Source of the DNA: Umbilicaria muhlenbergii
Lineage: Eukaryota; Ascomycota; Lecanoromycetes; Umbilicariales; Umbilicariaceae
Reading direction: 5' to 3'
DNA length: 64,000 nucleotides
Assembly: GCA_000611775.1 (NCBI GenBank)
Contig: KK106981.1
Coordinates: 434,001 to 498,000, forward strand
Under the pieces are notes generated by a model. That model searched no databases. It was not told where the DNA came from and saw only the letters and a list, made by a program, of their open reading frames with translations. Each line of letters begins with the position of its first letter. Position 1 is the stretch's first letter. Below, piece by piece: positions 35,425 through 46,579 of the stretch. A program made the position numbers and the translations under genes.

Positions 35425-36216
35425 GATGAATATACACTATACAGCTACCCCAAGCAAGAGCAGCAAGCGCAAGAATCAAACATGCAAAGAAGCAAGGCTA
35501 TCATCACGGCGCGGACCGGAGATATTGCGGCTGCGATGCGAGACGAGCGAGAAGATGCGATCGCGGCACGCACAAGGTAGTGGGCCTTCGGCAGCAGAAT
35601 GTTTCGATACTGGTTTAAGGTTGTAATACGGAATACCGTACGCGTGCCCAGGGTAGCCATAGTGCCAAGTTAGCCTGACCTCGAACACAGATAATGACGG
35701 TACGGTACATTACGGGGCAAGCGCATACAGAGTGAGAGACCGCTCTGAACGCATATGTTATACGTGGTCAACCATCGGTATAGCACCTAGAAGCCACTTC
35801 AACCGACAAAGCAAAGCGCCCCCAGGCCTTCACGGTGCATATCTGCTGGTAACGGCAAGCGCCTCAATAGCGTCTCGAACCACAATGATGGTGCCTTGCT
35901 TCCCTTCATTCGTCACCTCTTAAGCGTGCACGCTTTGGTTTTAATTTATGCCGTATCCTTTTGTTGGTTCCGTCTGGGAGAAAAGCCTTGTGGTTGCCCA
36001 CGTGACCTTCTGCAGTTCTGTTGGTTTGAAGCCAGCATCATGTCACTCCAGCCATGGCATTCTCAGTTGAGCTTCTCCGACCGGCTTTCTGCCGTTATGA
36101 AAATGCAAGTCAACCCCGAGATCCACATACATGTATTCATACCCTAGACACAAGCAAAACTGCAGTGTCCCTGTGTCTTCAGAACAGCTACTCACTCACG
36201 TGTTCTGTTTAGTACA
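35425..36216. promoter_or_regulatory. divergent SYP1/CSK1-like promoter region
   Basis: 792 bp between divergent genes. Several open frames exist on both strands but none shows family support or coding character. No specific regulatory motif is claimed. Confidence 0.5.
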
Positions 36217-37509
36217 ATGTCGTATAGATTTTCATTCCCATCTTCTTCCGCCTTAGAAGCACAAACTAAAGCGAAAGAGTTGGAAACCAGCGCTTTCAAT
36301 CACGCTTCTTCTCTCGTACGTGCCTTGCTCGCGGAAAAGTCGTGCCGTATGTTTGAAGGTGCTCACTAGCCACAAAGGAAGAATATAATCAGTCATGTCA
36401 AGAAGCTGTGGAGCAATTCAAAGTTATCCCTGTTGACAGGATGGAAGAACAATCCTCCAACGCTGCTATTGATGGTACGAACACAAGGGGAATGCAGATG
36501 GGCTCTTATACAAACGCAACGTACCACAGAAATGGTCTCTTTTCGACCGTATACAAAGCCACTGGGATCGACAACCAACTTGTAGCTCTCAAACTCACCA
36601 CGCCCTCCCAAATGACTGCCCCTCACGATTCGGTCCGCGAAGCCCGAATCCTCGCAAAAGCATCCAGCACACACGTTATCCCCCTGCTTTCGACTTTTCG
36701 CCAAGCTGGCGGCCATTTTGTCCTCGTATTTCCATTCATGCCCTGCGACCTGGAGCAGCTCCTCCACCAGCACGCTTTAACTCTTGCACAGACTTCCGCT
36801 CATCTTCATGATCTATTCGCCGCTCTGTGTCATATACATTCCCTGAGTATAATTCATCGTGATATCAAACCCTCGAACATCCTCCTGGCATCGCCATCGG
36901 GGCCGGCATACCTTGCTGACTTCGGTATAGCCTGGATGCCTGGCGACGAGGGATCCGAGCCGGTGGACAGCAAGATTACAGATGTAGGGACGACTTCGTA
37001 TCGACCTCCCGAGCTTTTGTTTGGGCATGCCGCTTATGATGAGAGTTTGGACATGTGGGCCGCAGGATGTGTCGTTGCAGAAGCGGTAACACCCAACGAA
37101 TCTAGCCTCTTCGATTCGGGACCCTTGGGCAGTGAACTGGCCTTGATTCAATCCATCTTCCAAACATTGGGAACACCAACCTTGTCAGTATGGCCAGTAT
37201 GTCCCGTCAGCCGATTGCTATCCAAGCTAGATACACGCTAATCATGATATCAGGAAGCTGCCGTTTTCCCTGACTGGGGCAAGATGGAGTTCTACAAGTT
37301 TCTCCCAAAGCCATGGCAGGAAATCCTACCCAATGCCCCTGAGGATGCAAGGGATCTAGTCAGTAAATTGATACGATACCAGAGCAGTGATAGAATGAGT
37401 GCAGCAGCTGTGCGTGATTTCCACCTTTTCTGGGAACGCTATGCTGATATCTCATAAGGTTTTGAGGCATCCATACTTTAATAGCACACAGCCCCGAAGA
37501 CTCGAATAG
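36217..37509 (+). CDS. Csk1-like CDK-family protein kinase
   Basis: Proposed exons 36217-36315, 36393-37196, 37254-37409 and 37459-37509 give 369 aa. Kinase features seen: a degenerate Gly loop NGLFSTVYKA, the VALK lysine, the HRDIKPSN catalytic loop, LADFGIAW, and VGTTSYRPPELLFG in place of a standard activation segment. Late motifs IQTLGTP and FPDWGKMEFYKFLPKPW resemble fission-yeast Csk1, which activates Mcs6 and Cdc2. The 5' end is uncertain. An alternative join (36320 donor with acceptor at 36369) would insert a short segment with TKEEYNQ, and the ATG at 36441 would give a shorter protein with the whole kinase domain. The last two introns are clear (GTATGT..ATCAG and GTGCGT..ATAAG). Confidence 0.78.
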
Positions 37510-38108
37510 TATACTGAGCCACATCTGGACCAGCTGTGCTATCGGGGAAAAGTCGAAGTGCGCTGAGGGAATCGGTACCTGTTTGGTAGGCCTAAGAAAG
37601 CTAGAAGAACATCAGTCTAAATATCACAAGGTAGGGACCTGAATAGTTGTACGATCAGCCATGCATTCAAATAATTTGCATCTATAATACTAATTCATAT
37701 GTAGGGGACATAGCAAGCTCAACAGCTCCACGGCGATCTATCAACGGCATTGGGCACTTACCAGAACGGGCGATGATCATATAAAATGTGAAAAAGGAAC
37801 AGTGATATTGACGACCTCATCGCTTTGACGATGTAATCCTACCCTAACACTCTCCAAACACCTCAACACGTCAATCTGGTGGCAATGTGTAACGCGACAT
37901 CTTGTCCATCAATCCACGAGCTTTCAATTCCACAGTGTGAAGATTGAGTTTCAACCGGTGGTTGTCTCACGACTTCAAATACACTCGACAAGCAGACCCC
38001 AAGCATATAATTCCGTCACTTTCGTCCTTCCGGTGCAAGAGGCTACCATTCGACTCTCCCTCCCAATCATCCCCTGCGCCCATCACCACGACCTATAACC
38101 TCCCCACC
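37510..38108. other. intergenic region before the tandem-module gene
   Basis: 599 bp between two genes on the + strand. The frame of the next gene is open back to 37944 but has no ATG before 38109, so I treat that part as leader. No other feature seen. Confidence 0.5.
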
Positions 38109-38745
38109 ATGACCAACAACGCGACTCCACCCCCAATCACCAACCGCCACAGCCGCAAGATCTGGACCGCCACCGAGGTCGACTACCTGTGCTGTCTCAA
38201 AGTGCACACCACCCTCACCTACGCCCAAATCAACAAACTCATTCAGCAAAAGCTCGGCGGTGTGCCGGTCAAACATGACGTCGTGCGCTACAAGATCAAC
38301 GTCCTGAGCTGTCGCCTTCCACCCACGCAAAAGGGCCGGAGGGTAAAGACTCTGGCGGTCGATCCGCGATGGTAAGTCATGGTTCGTGCTGCCAGTCGAT
38401 CGTCAAATAGACGACTGAAACCAGGTCTCTAGGTCACACTTCTCATCTCTTTCAGCCTCGTCGCTCGAAGTGCGACGCATCCTTCGTCACTGCGGCATCA
38501 CGGGCATGTGGGCCGGTCAGCTGATGGAGGACTACCTCTGCGTATTGATGATGCATGGTGATATCCTCGACGGCGAGGTCGCCAGACGCGTCAACAAGAA
38601 ATTCGGTTGCAATCTGGAGGCCGATGAGATCAAGCGGTGGTATGATGCGGTGGAGGGTAAGGCGGAGGGCAGCTGGGGCTGGTTCAACGGGAAGGCAGAT
38701 GACGATGTGGAGGTCAGAGTGATCTTGACCCATTGCGGGTTGTGA
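38109..38745 (+). CDS. unrecognised small protein with two copies of a helical module
   Basis: Exons 38109-38371 and 38433-38745 give 191 aa. The intron has a GTAAGT donor, a CTGAA-type branch and a TCTAG acceptor, and joins the frames to give DPRW-SHFS. I do not recognise the family. Two segments resemble each other: residues 19-66 (W19, D25-Y-L-C28, L30, H33, K48, G50, V58) and 114-162 (W114, D121-Y-L-C124, L126, H129, K144, G146, I154). Each looks like three short helices, and the spacing suggests a Myb/SANT- or homeodomain-like helix-turn-helix. That is inference. The second copy ends in a Trp-rich stretch (SWGWFNG). The protein could be a small DNA-binding protein; no neighbour suggests a role. 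Confidence 0.6.
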
Positions 38746-39058
38746 GGGGCGTTCAGAGGTTCATGGGTTGGTTGGGTCGCTGTGGGGTTCAATTGATGCG
38801 CGATGGTGTTTAATCAGGCGTGGACGAGGCACAGCAGAGTCAGCGAACACTGGCGATACTGCATGAGCATGTCTGGTCTCTGCCACACCATCTGCTAGCA
38901 TTACTGTAAGTATGCTACCGTGCTTTTCCATGGTGATAGATACATCGATATTCCCAATGCAAGACGATCGACGGAATGAGGTCTTACACAAAGATTGCAA
39001 AACCGTTCCGTATAGCTACAATCCGAGGCCCTCGAGTACACGGAGCGACCAAGGTCAT
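38746..39058. other. convergent 3' region before the DUF3445 gene
   Basis: 313 bp between convergent stop codons. Nothing recognised. Confidence 0.55.
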
Positions 39059-40415
39059 CTAGTACGGGTACGACCTGACTTCATCTTCCCTTTCCACATC
39101 CAACCCGTTAGCAACCTGCTCCTCGTGCTTTCTGTCGAGAAACTCTAGAAGAACATCCTGATACCTCTCCCTCCCCTTGTATCTACTCACGTCATCTCCC
39201 CAGCTCCTCACTGCACTTGCCAAGCGTCCAGGTACATAAGGTTGTTCCGCAATCTCCGTGATTGGGTGGAAATACGTCCTGATCGTAAACACCACCCCTC
39301 CACTTCTAGGCAGCCTCCGTAGGCTTTGCCGCTCACTGCGGAAATAATGATGTGCAATAGCTTTGTTCTTCTCTGCTGTAAACCACCCAGCGCCATCACT
39401 GTCTTCATCACCAATGCTATGACTCCAGGCCAAGTCGTCATCCACCTGGATGAAATAGTTATTTCGCAGTACGGGACCATTTGGTTGCACGCGCCGGAAG
39501 AAATTCATCATGCCCTTCTCAAGCTTCTGCTTGAAGCCAGGCACATCCCCTGACGTGTGAATTTCGGAGAGCGGCATTCCGAATTTGTCTTCGAGACGCC
39601 AGAAACCTGCAAGGAGAATAGCACCAGCAAGAAGATAGTACTGGCCATCGGGCTTCTCGAACATTATAGCCAGGTCATCCTGTACCATGCGTGCAGCCAT
39701 GGCCATGGGGTCTTCTATCAGAGGACGCTCGACAATGTTGAACGATTCACCGGTGAGGAGGTTATCCATGCCCACAGAGGTCTTCCGATAGAGTGATGGA
39801 TAACGCTGGGGAAGGTAGTCGCAACTATTGAACTTGACTGTCAGTTTGCGGAGTTTTTTGGGAACAATTCCTTACTCACAACTCTTCTAAAAGCTCTACG
39901 GCGCCATCGAAAGCTTCTGGCGCCGTCTTGCAGCATTTCGAACCGCGTTCGGATATCCGCCGGGCTTTGTCTGCGTGGTATTTCGGATAATGGTTGTCCA
40001 GTTCTATCCACTCATCCCATTTCATGGTCCGCAGCCCCATCGTAATGTGGTATGGACCATGCCTGAAAGGCCTATAAGGTAACGGGTCTGTTTTATGGAC
40101 ATCCCAACCCGGATAAGGTACAGCTGCGGGGCGTTTGAAGTCAGATGGGATCCAGACTCCTAGCGGTCTATCGGGGGCTTTGAAAGCACCCGGTTTTTTT
40201 TGAGCAGGTTTCTCGAGGTCTGGGGAGGCAGCTCTTCGAGAAGTCGACTTTCGAAGTTTGCTTATGACAGCGAACAAGAGCCAGATTGATAGTAAGGCCA
40301 CCAGGAGTCCATAGAACACCACCTTCGGCTGTTCTGCCACTCCTGCCCTCCAATGCTTGAAGTGCAGATAAGGGGACTGTAAGAGTGCAGATGTGGACGC
40401 TTGCAGGACCTCCAT
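39059..40415 (-). CDS. DUF3445 protein (heme-dependent oxidative N-demethylase-like) with N-terminal membrane helix
   Basis: Exons 40415-39880 and 39824-39059 give 433 aa. A membrane helix lies at about 32-54 (VVFYGLLVALLSIWLLFAVI), followed by a basic, low-complexity linker. The DUF3445 region starts near YRPFRHGPYHITMGLRTMKW and includes WIELDNHYPKYHADKARRI, YLPQRYPSLY, the ADSQ-like FEKPDGQYYLLAGAILLAGF block, and FIQVDDDLAW. Bacterial relatives are described as heme-dependent oxidative demethylases of small amines. Whether this fungal protein has that activity is not shown here. The intron (GTGAGT..CAATAG) keeps frame and family sequence. The N-terminal helix would anchor the domain to a membrane. 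Confidence 0.82.
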
Positions 40416-40950
40416 TGTGGCTTCAGTCTCCGGGCGCGTCGATGTTGCGGTGGAGGATGTTTAGGATGGCAGAGGAAAGAGGAAAGAGCGGTATAGTCGG
40501 TGGTGACTGACGACATTTCGTCGTCGGGTAGGGGTGGCCATTTTTGGTATTTGATGGGGGAGCGAGAGGGGAAGCGCGTGGGGTTTGGGGGGTAGCATAG
40601 TCGATTACAGTTACACCAAGCATGCCGGGACGCCCACCAGGGATGCGCACGTCTGCAGGCACCAGTTCTTTTGGTGTCGATATCGATGCCGTATCTCGGC
40701 CATGATCGTGATTGGCCACCGAAGCAACCTTTTCGACGGAATTCTTGCCCGCGTCGGGTTAAGCGGTCCTCTCAGCCTTCAATGTCTAGTTTCGGCGCCT
40801 GGTAGCCGCGGAGAAAGGATTTTCCGATCCGCCTTGTCAGGATTGGTTGGAGTATAAGGCTGGCCATTTTCCTTGGCGTACCTTCTCCGGTCCTCGGTTG
40901 AGCAGTCCTGAGCGCTCTCTCCATGTTTTCCGCGCATAGACATAGTGACT
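40416..40950. promoter_or_regulatory. upstream region of the DUF3445 gene and 3' end of ALG9
   Basis: 535 bp between two genes on the minus strand. It should hold the DUF3445 promoter. No motif is claimed. Confidence 0.5.
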
Positions 40951-42915
40951 TTACTGTGCCAAAGACCGTTGTCGCAGCAAGCAATGACGGCCCCATTGCC
41001 TACGGAAGCGCTCCGGGATAAAGTCCCAGTCCGGAATCCAGAAGAGTCGGCCGAAGAGACTTGTTCGCGTCGTGTCTAGGAAGCTGTGGCACTGCAGTTC
41101 TTCCCATGTCTTGCTGTCCAGGACGTACTGAGGTTCCAGAGCAGAGGCTTGCGATCCGGGGAAATAAGAATCAACAAGAAACATGCAGTGATTGACGTCA
41201 AACTGCGCATGGTCAGCAGTGCATTAGTAAAGACGGAGCAAAACGGGAGTAAAATCACTCACATATTTCCCAGGGTCCGCCATGTTCTGGTCGTTCATAC
41301 CAGGCGGTATGAGCCATGTCCCGGAAAAGAAGCCAAACCCGATCTGGGCCTCGTTGAACTCGCCAGGTAGTAGCCCATCGAAGTCGCTTTTGACGAACTT
41401 GGCTCGCATGCCGTTGGGTAGATGGTACGAGGATGGAAACCGGTACCATTCTTTGCCAATGCAAACTGTTCGTTCAGCTTTTGCGATCCCAGGCTGCCGA
41501 AGGGCATCGTATACTTGAAGAGGGGCACGGTAGGCAGTGATAAGACCTATTGTCCTTAAGACTCCGGCATCAATGGCAAGAATAACAAATACGCTCACAA
41601 AAGCGAGTCTGATTTTCGCCGGGATCTTGCTCATAAGGCCCTGGGGATCGGATGAACCGACAAAAGAGAGAACGATGTGCAGTGCCATGGCTGCATTGAG
41701 CCCAAGGAATGGGTATGCAGGATACATAAACCTTTCCTCTTTGTGCGCTTGAGCAGAGAAAACAGCGAGCCAGAGGTAGAACGGGAGGGTAAAAACCACA
41801 CTTCGCAGGAGCGTTGCCTTGGTCCTGGTCGGACCCCGGATCAGACGTTGCAGGGCTAAAAGTGGGGCCGCGGCCATGGCAAGAAGGAACCAGATATTGA
41901 AATTCAGAAGTAGGTTACGGATATAGAAATCCCATGGCTCAGTGCCAAATATACTGGGACCCCGGCCAGATCCAGCAAAGATATTGTACGAGACAATCCG
42001 CCAAGGCACGACCACCACCTTGTGATAGAAGAATGTGTCAATCGCCACCTGCAGAGCCTATACGTCTCAGTTAGAGATTGCAGTTGCAGTGAAACGTGGA
42101 AGCATGATCTTACCAAGACTAACAAGGACCTCACAGTCCCATCCAGGAATCTACGAAACACTTCAATGCCTTCCCTAGTAAGGCTGGCAAGTATGAGCTC
42201 CTCCGCTATAAATGGCATGATCAGTGCCGTTGCAAAAGGCCAGCCAATGATGCCTCCAATGCCAAACCACATGATCCCCTGAGCAGTCTTTGGCCCGCCA
42301 GACCAGTCCATGAAAGCTGACATTCCGAGCATGGTGGTATACATGGAGAAGCTTGAGGGCAAGTACGCGGCCGACGCATGGAACATGCCTGGGCTTGTGA
42401 TTATAGCGATCAAGAAAATAATGCCAACCCTGGGATTGAGGGTTCGCGATATGGTGGCGAAGAGGCGTGATTCGCAGATAGCACATGCGAATGCAAGGAC
42501 CGAGCGTATAAAGTAGAATTCAAAGATTTTTGTCCTCGAGAAAATGGAAGCAGTCTTGCCAATGATGGCATGAATGACGATATACAACCAGCTGCGAATG
42601 CTGTATTCTGGTGAATACTCCCAGGTTTGCAGACCGTACCCATGATTGAGATAATGGGTCGGCTCCCAGTAGTTGAAGACTTCATCACAATCCTGAATCG
42701 GAGTGTACGCGGCCGCGAGCAGATTAACAAAGAGGAAGGCATAGAAAGCGGTGATCGGATCGATCAGAGGATGGTCTGAAGGCCTCCGCAATGGGCTGGG
42801 TGATCTTTCGTCTTAGCTGATGTACTTGGAATTTAAGGGGGAGAACATACCCCGGATTTGCAGCAGGGGTCACACCACTCCGGCGCACGCCGTTGCCTTT
42901 AGGTGTCGTACTCAT
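40951..42915 (-). CDS. ALG9: ALG9-type alpha-1,2-mannosyltransferase (GT22)
   Basis: Exons 42915-42851, 42795-42114, 42057-41263 and 41202-40951 give 597 aa. The lumenal GT22 motif CDEVFNYWEPTHYLNHGYGL is followed by QTWEYSPEYSIRSWLY, which separates ALG9 from ALG12 and PIG-B. Many membrane helices follow, and HKEERFMYPAYPFL is the second conserved block. The C-terminal part has FLVDSYFPGS and ends in a basic tail. ALG9 adds mannose to lipid-linked oligosaccharide in the ER lumen. The first intron could use either of two acceptors; the CACCCAG site (55-nt intron) is preferred over one nine bases upstream. Other joins are firm. Divergent from NAF1. Confidence 0.92.
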
Positions 42916-43288
42916 CGATGCAGAACAGTGCAGAGGGAGGATGGAGAGGCAGTGCACTTGGAGTACAGCTTAGTCGAGCTTGAACTCAAGCTTGTGCCTG
43001 TCTTTCTTCACAGGGCCACGCCAATGTAAGATACGAGTACCAACGCACGCGACGGTGCCCAAGTTTTCGACGCTAACGTAATCTTACGTCTAGCGGCGCT
43101 GGAAGTCGGGGGTTATAGCTCCGAAGCCCCGGACCGAAATCATGTTCGAGCAACTTTTTGGAAGCTCGAGCATCAAGGGTAACAGGCAGTGCAGGGCCTG
43201 TCAATACCTACCTCTCTGAAAGGTATTGGCGGCAACAACTGATGATGGACAGACGAAGTCGGTGCTGTGGAGAGAAACGCGATAGATA
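42916..43288. promoter_or_regulatory. divergent ALG9/NAF1 promoter region
   Basis: 373 bp between two divergent starts. It must carry both promoters. No motif is claimed. Confidence 0.55.
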
Positions 43289-45829
43289 ATGGATCTCAAC
43301 GGTGATGCGCACACGCACCACACAGATCTCTTCGAGATTCCTCCGGCGAAGAAACCGCGTTTAGAGGTTGCAGACACAGCAGCGTCAACGGAGAGCACAA
43401 TACCCATGGACGATATGGATGATATCTACAACACCCCGCAAGCCTGCGGTAGCCCTCAGCGGGACGAAAGGCCCTCTGCAGCACGTACGAGCGAAGAACA
43501 GCCACCGTTTGCTATCCAACCTACATTCAACCTACCTGGTCTGGGTATGGCGACTGTGATCCCTGCTAATGGTATGCGCAAGGAAGAAGAAAGTGCACTT
43601 TCTGAGCAAGTACATGTGGAACAAGAGGAAGAACCAGAACATCAAGATAACTCGCTTTTGACACAAAGTGCCACCACAAGTGTAATGGCGACCGGGCGGG
43701 AGCTTCAGGAGGACTTGCTGGGGTCTGGGGATAGTCTATCTGTGGACATTGGAGACACTACATCTACACGTGTACTCAGGGAATCCACGTCAACGCCTAA
43801 TCCAGACGTCGTTGAAGGCAAAACGGCCCTAGCAAGAGGAGGTGGGGCAAATGGCGAGAAGCAAGCAAAGGCTATCACTGGGCCATCTGGAGGACAAGAG
43901 CTAGGGATTGAAGAGGGCATTGATTCGAAGGCTACTCTGCAGTCGGATCACCTTGAAGAAGCTACAGTACCGGAACACGTAGCTATCGGCACGAATGTGG
44001 CTGCGGGCCCTCTGGAAGCGGTGAACATAGTGGAGACAGCCACGATTGCCAACACTAGCACGACGGCGCAGGCTTTAATACACGCGAGTAACTTATCAAA
44101 ACAAGCAGTTCTGCCAACTCCGGTAAACCAAAACGCGATGGCTAAAGGGGTCGAACTTTCGAGCTTTGAGCAAGCCGAAGTCAACCAGACCAATGCAGAT
44201 CCCGAATTTGAACTTGACTCCTCCCCCATTGGTTCATCTTCTTCAGACGTTTCGTCCGACTCGTCTTCTTCCGATAGCGACGATTATGAGATGTTAGATC
44301 CCGAAGAGCAAGCGCGCAGACTTATGCAGGAAGATGGTGGTTCAGACGATGAAGCCGGCAAGAAAGGTGGCAGTGCCCTTGGCGGAGGTCAGTTGAGGAC
44401 ACTGAATGAAAAGCCGGACGAGGAGGTGCAAAAACCGAACGTAGTGATCACACCAAATATGAAGATCGAGGAATTAGGGAATGTTGAAAACTTTGTGGAG
44501 AATATAGTCCTAATCAAAGCGAAAACGTCCGGAGAGTATCAGGTTTTGGAGACAGGATCAGTTCTCTGTTTGGAGGACCGTACTGTAATCGGTGTGGTTG
44601 CAGAGACTTTAGGAAGGGTACAACAGCCGCTATACTCGGTGCGCTTCACTAACGCTACTGCTATATCGGAAGCCGGGATCGATAAAGGTACGCGGATATT
44701 CTATGTCGAACAACACTCCACCTATGTCTTCACGCAGCCCCTCAAGGCTTTCAAGGGTTCCGATGCCTCGAATCTCCACGATGAGGAGGTCGGAGACGAC
44801 GAGCTGGAGTTCTCCGACGATGAAGCAGAAGCAGAGCACAAGCGTAGGCTGAAGATGCAAAGACAGGCACGACGTGGTGGCCCAGGGGGCATAAGAGACG
44901 GTGGCTCGCGGGGGAACCATAGAAATGGTACGAGTCGGCAAAGCAGACCTGACGAGGTCCCCTTGAGTTACGATGATGCGGTAGATGGCAGTCATTATGA
45001 CGATAACAAGAACTGGAACGACGATGAGCTCTATACCCCCCTGGCCCGCCCCTCTAACCTGCACGAGATGATGGCACAAAGGGGGCCTCCTTTGGAAGGT
45101 AGATCCCCTCGCGATGGTGGTGATAGAGGCATACGTGGTGGTCGAGGCCGAGGTGAGCGGAAGCGGGGGCGAGGTGACCGTGGAAGAAGCCATCGAGGCG
45201 ATAGAGGTGACCGAGGAGAGAGGAGGAGCGGCAGCGATGGGAGGGACTATGTTGGTCGCAACGACGGTGGTGGCCAGCACCCTCGTGAAGCGGACGGGCG
45301 ACGCAGTGGCATGCAGCCGCAGAACACCTATCATGATCCACATTCTATGCCTCCAGCACAATCAACAACGGTACACAGCTCATCCTTCGCACCACATGTC
45401 TATCAACCTCAACATGCGCAACAGTACTCACAAACACCGCCGCAACCTCCATATACTTCGCAGCCGTACCCACAACAGCAGGCGCCACAGCAAGCGTACC
45501 ACCCTTACCATCAGGGTTACGGCCATGCGCAACAGTACCCTTCCCAAGAGCCGTATGGCCAACACCCAAATCCGCCACCCGCCGCTCCGAACAACGGCAT
45601 TCCCGCCGGCGCGTTCGTCAACCCTGCCTTCTTCGGTAATCTCCACCAACAGCCTACAATGCACCAGCAGCACTGGATGTCACAACTGGCACAGGCTCAA
45701 CCTCGGCAAGGGAGTTACAGCAATGGACCAGCGAGGATGTCACCCGAATCTGATGCGGCGTTTAGAGCTGCGCAGGACCGGTTGAGTGTTTTACGTCAGC
45801 TGTCGCAGGGGTCAGGACCTCCTTCGTAA
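43289..45829 (+). CDS. NAF1: H/ACA snoRNP assembly factor Naf1
   Basis: Single exon, 846 aa, with an ATG at 43289. Residues 1-380 are disordered and acidic, ending in a Ser/Asp run (SSSDVSSDSSSSDSDDYEML). The Gar1-like core at about 390-490 has VENIVLIKAKTSGEYQVLET, GVVAETLGRVQQPLYSVRF and GTRIFYVEQHSTYVF, which is diagnostic for Naf1. Next come an acidic stretch and an RGG/RGD-rich segment (about 610-660). The last 170 residues are Gln/Pro/Tyr-rich. Naf1 binds dyskerin (Cbf5) during H/ACA RNP assembly and is later replaced by Gar1. The protein is longer than the yeast one because of the disordered ends. Confidence 0.93.
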   Translation: MDLNGDAHTHHTDLFEIPPAKKPRLEVADTAASTESTIPMDDMDDIYNTPQACGSPQRDERPSAARTSEEQPPFAIQPTFNLPGLGMATVIPANGMRKEEESALSEQVHVEQEEEPEHQDNSLLTQSATTSVMATGRELQEDLLGSGDSLSVDIGDTTSTRVLRESTSTPNPDVVEGKTALARGGGANGEKQAKAITGPSGGQELGIEEGIDSKATLQSDHLEEATVPEHVAIGTNVAAGPLEAVNIVETATIANTSTTAQALIHASNLSKQAVLPTPVNQNAMAKGVELSSFEQAEVNQTNADPEFELDSSPIGSSSSDVSSDSSSSDSDDYEMLDPEEQARRLMQEDGGSDDEAGKKGGSALGGGQLRTLNEKPDEEVQKPNVVITPNMKIEELGNVENFVENIVLIKAKTSGEYQVLETGSVLCLEDRTVIGVVAETLGRVQQPLYSVRFTNATAISEAGIDKGTRIFYVEQHSTYVFTQPLKAFKGSDASNLHDEEVGDDELEFSDDEAEAEHKRRLKMQRQARRGGPGGIRDGGSRGNHRNGTSRQSRPDEVPLSYDDAVDGSHYDDNKNWNDDELYTPLARPSNLHEMMAQRGPPLEGRSPRDGGDRGIRGGRGRGERKRGRGDRGRSHRGDRGDRGERRSGSDGRDYVGRNDGGGQHPREADGRRSGMQPQNTYHDPHSMPPAQSTTVHSSSFAPHVYQPQHAQQYSQTPPQPPYTSQPYPQQQAPQQAYHPYHQGYGHAQQYPSQEPYGQHPNPPPAAPNNGIPAGAFVNPAFFGNLHQQPTMHQQHWMSQLAQAQPRQGSYSNGPARMSPESDAAFRAAQDRLSVLRQLSQGSGPPS

Positions 45830-46579
45830 CTGGAACATCAGAGTTTGCCGTGCGGTGTACAAAAGCATTGTATTAGTAGGTGGCGTGGCATTTAGCGCTT
45901 CGGATTATGAGCGTCAGTGGCCAGACGGTTTTAATTGCATACCGGGCATGGCAAGAATAGCGTCATGATCACAACATGGAACATGAGTCCCGCAGTAATG
46001 CTAAAGCTAGCCCCGTGGGAAGGTTTCGTAGGCAAACAGACCAGGCCAACCCTCTACCGTTCCCACCCTGGAAGCGGTAACACCTGCGATCAAATCCCCA
46101 ACGGATACCAGTCTTCTCCAGTTCTATCACTCTACCACCCACGTGGGTCAAGACCACCACAAGTCGTCAAACACCACCAAGCGCTACTTTCGTCATCCCG
46201 CCATCGTACGCCACGCCCGCCCTTTTGGTGATACGTACCATGTGAAGTGACATAAGCCGGGACTTGGAACTTCACCAAGTTTACCTCGGTGAGCATCAAT
46301 GATCGACTCTAGAGAGAATCCTAAACCTACACATCGCACAAACATCAGACAGATCGCATTTGAACTGCTGCTGGCTTCCATTGAGCCACCGATCGGCCGG
46401 CAGCGAATGGGCTTAACGATCGAAAATGCCGTGGCGGACCGGCACTCCAACGCGCATCAAAAGAGAGCTCGATACTCGTAGCACCCGATCGGGATAGTTC
46501 ACAGAGTAGTAGAAGTGGGCTAACAAGCCATCACCGCAAGCCTGATCCACAAGGCCAGGCATCGGACGGGGCTGCCACC
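45830..46579. other. convergent 3' region between NAF1 and EXO5
   Basis: 750 bp between convergent stop codons, longer than most such spacers here. I see no gene, repeat or structured RNA in it. Confidence 0.5.
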
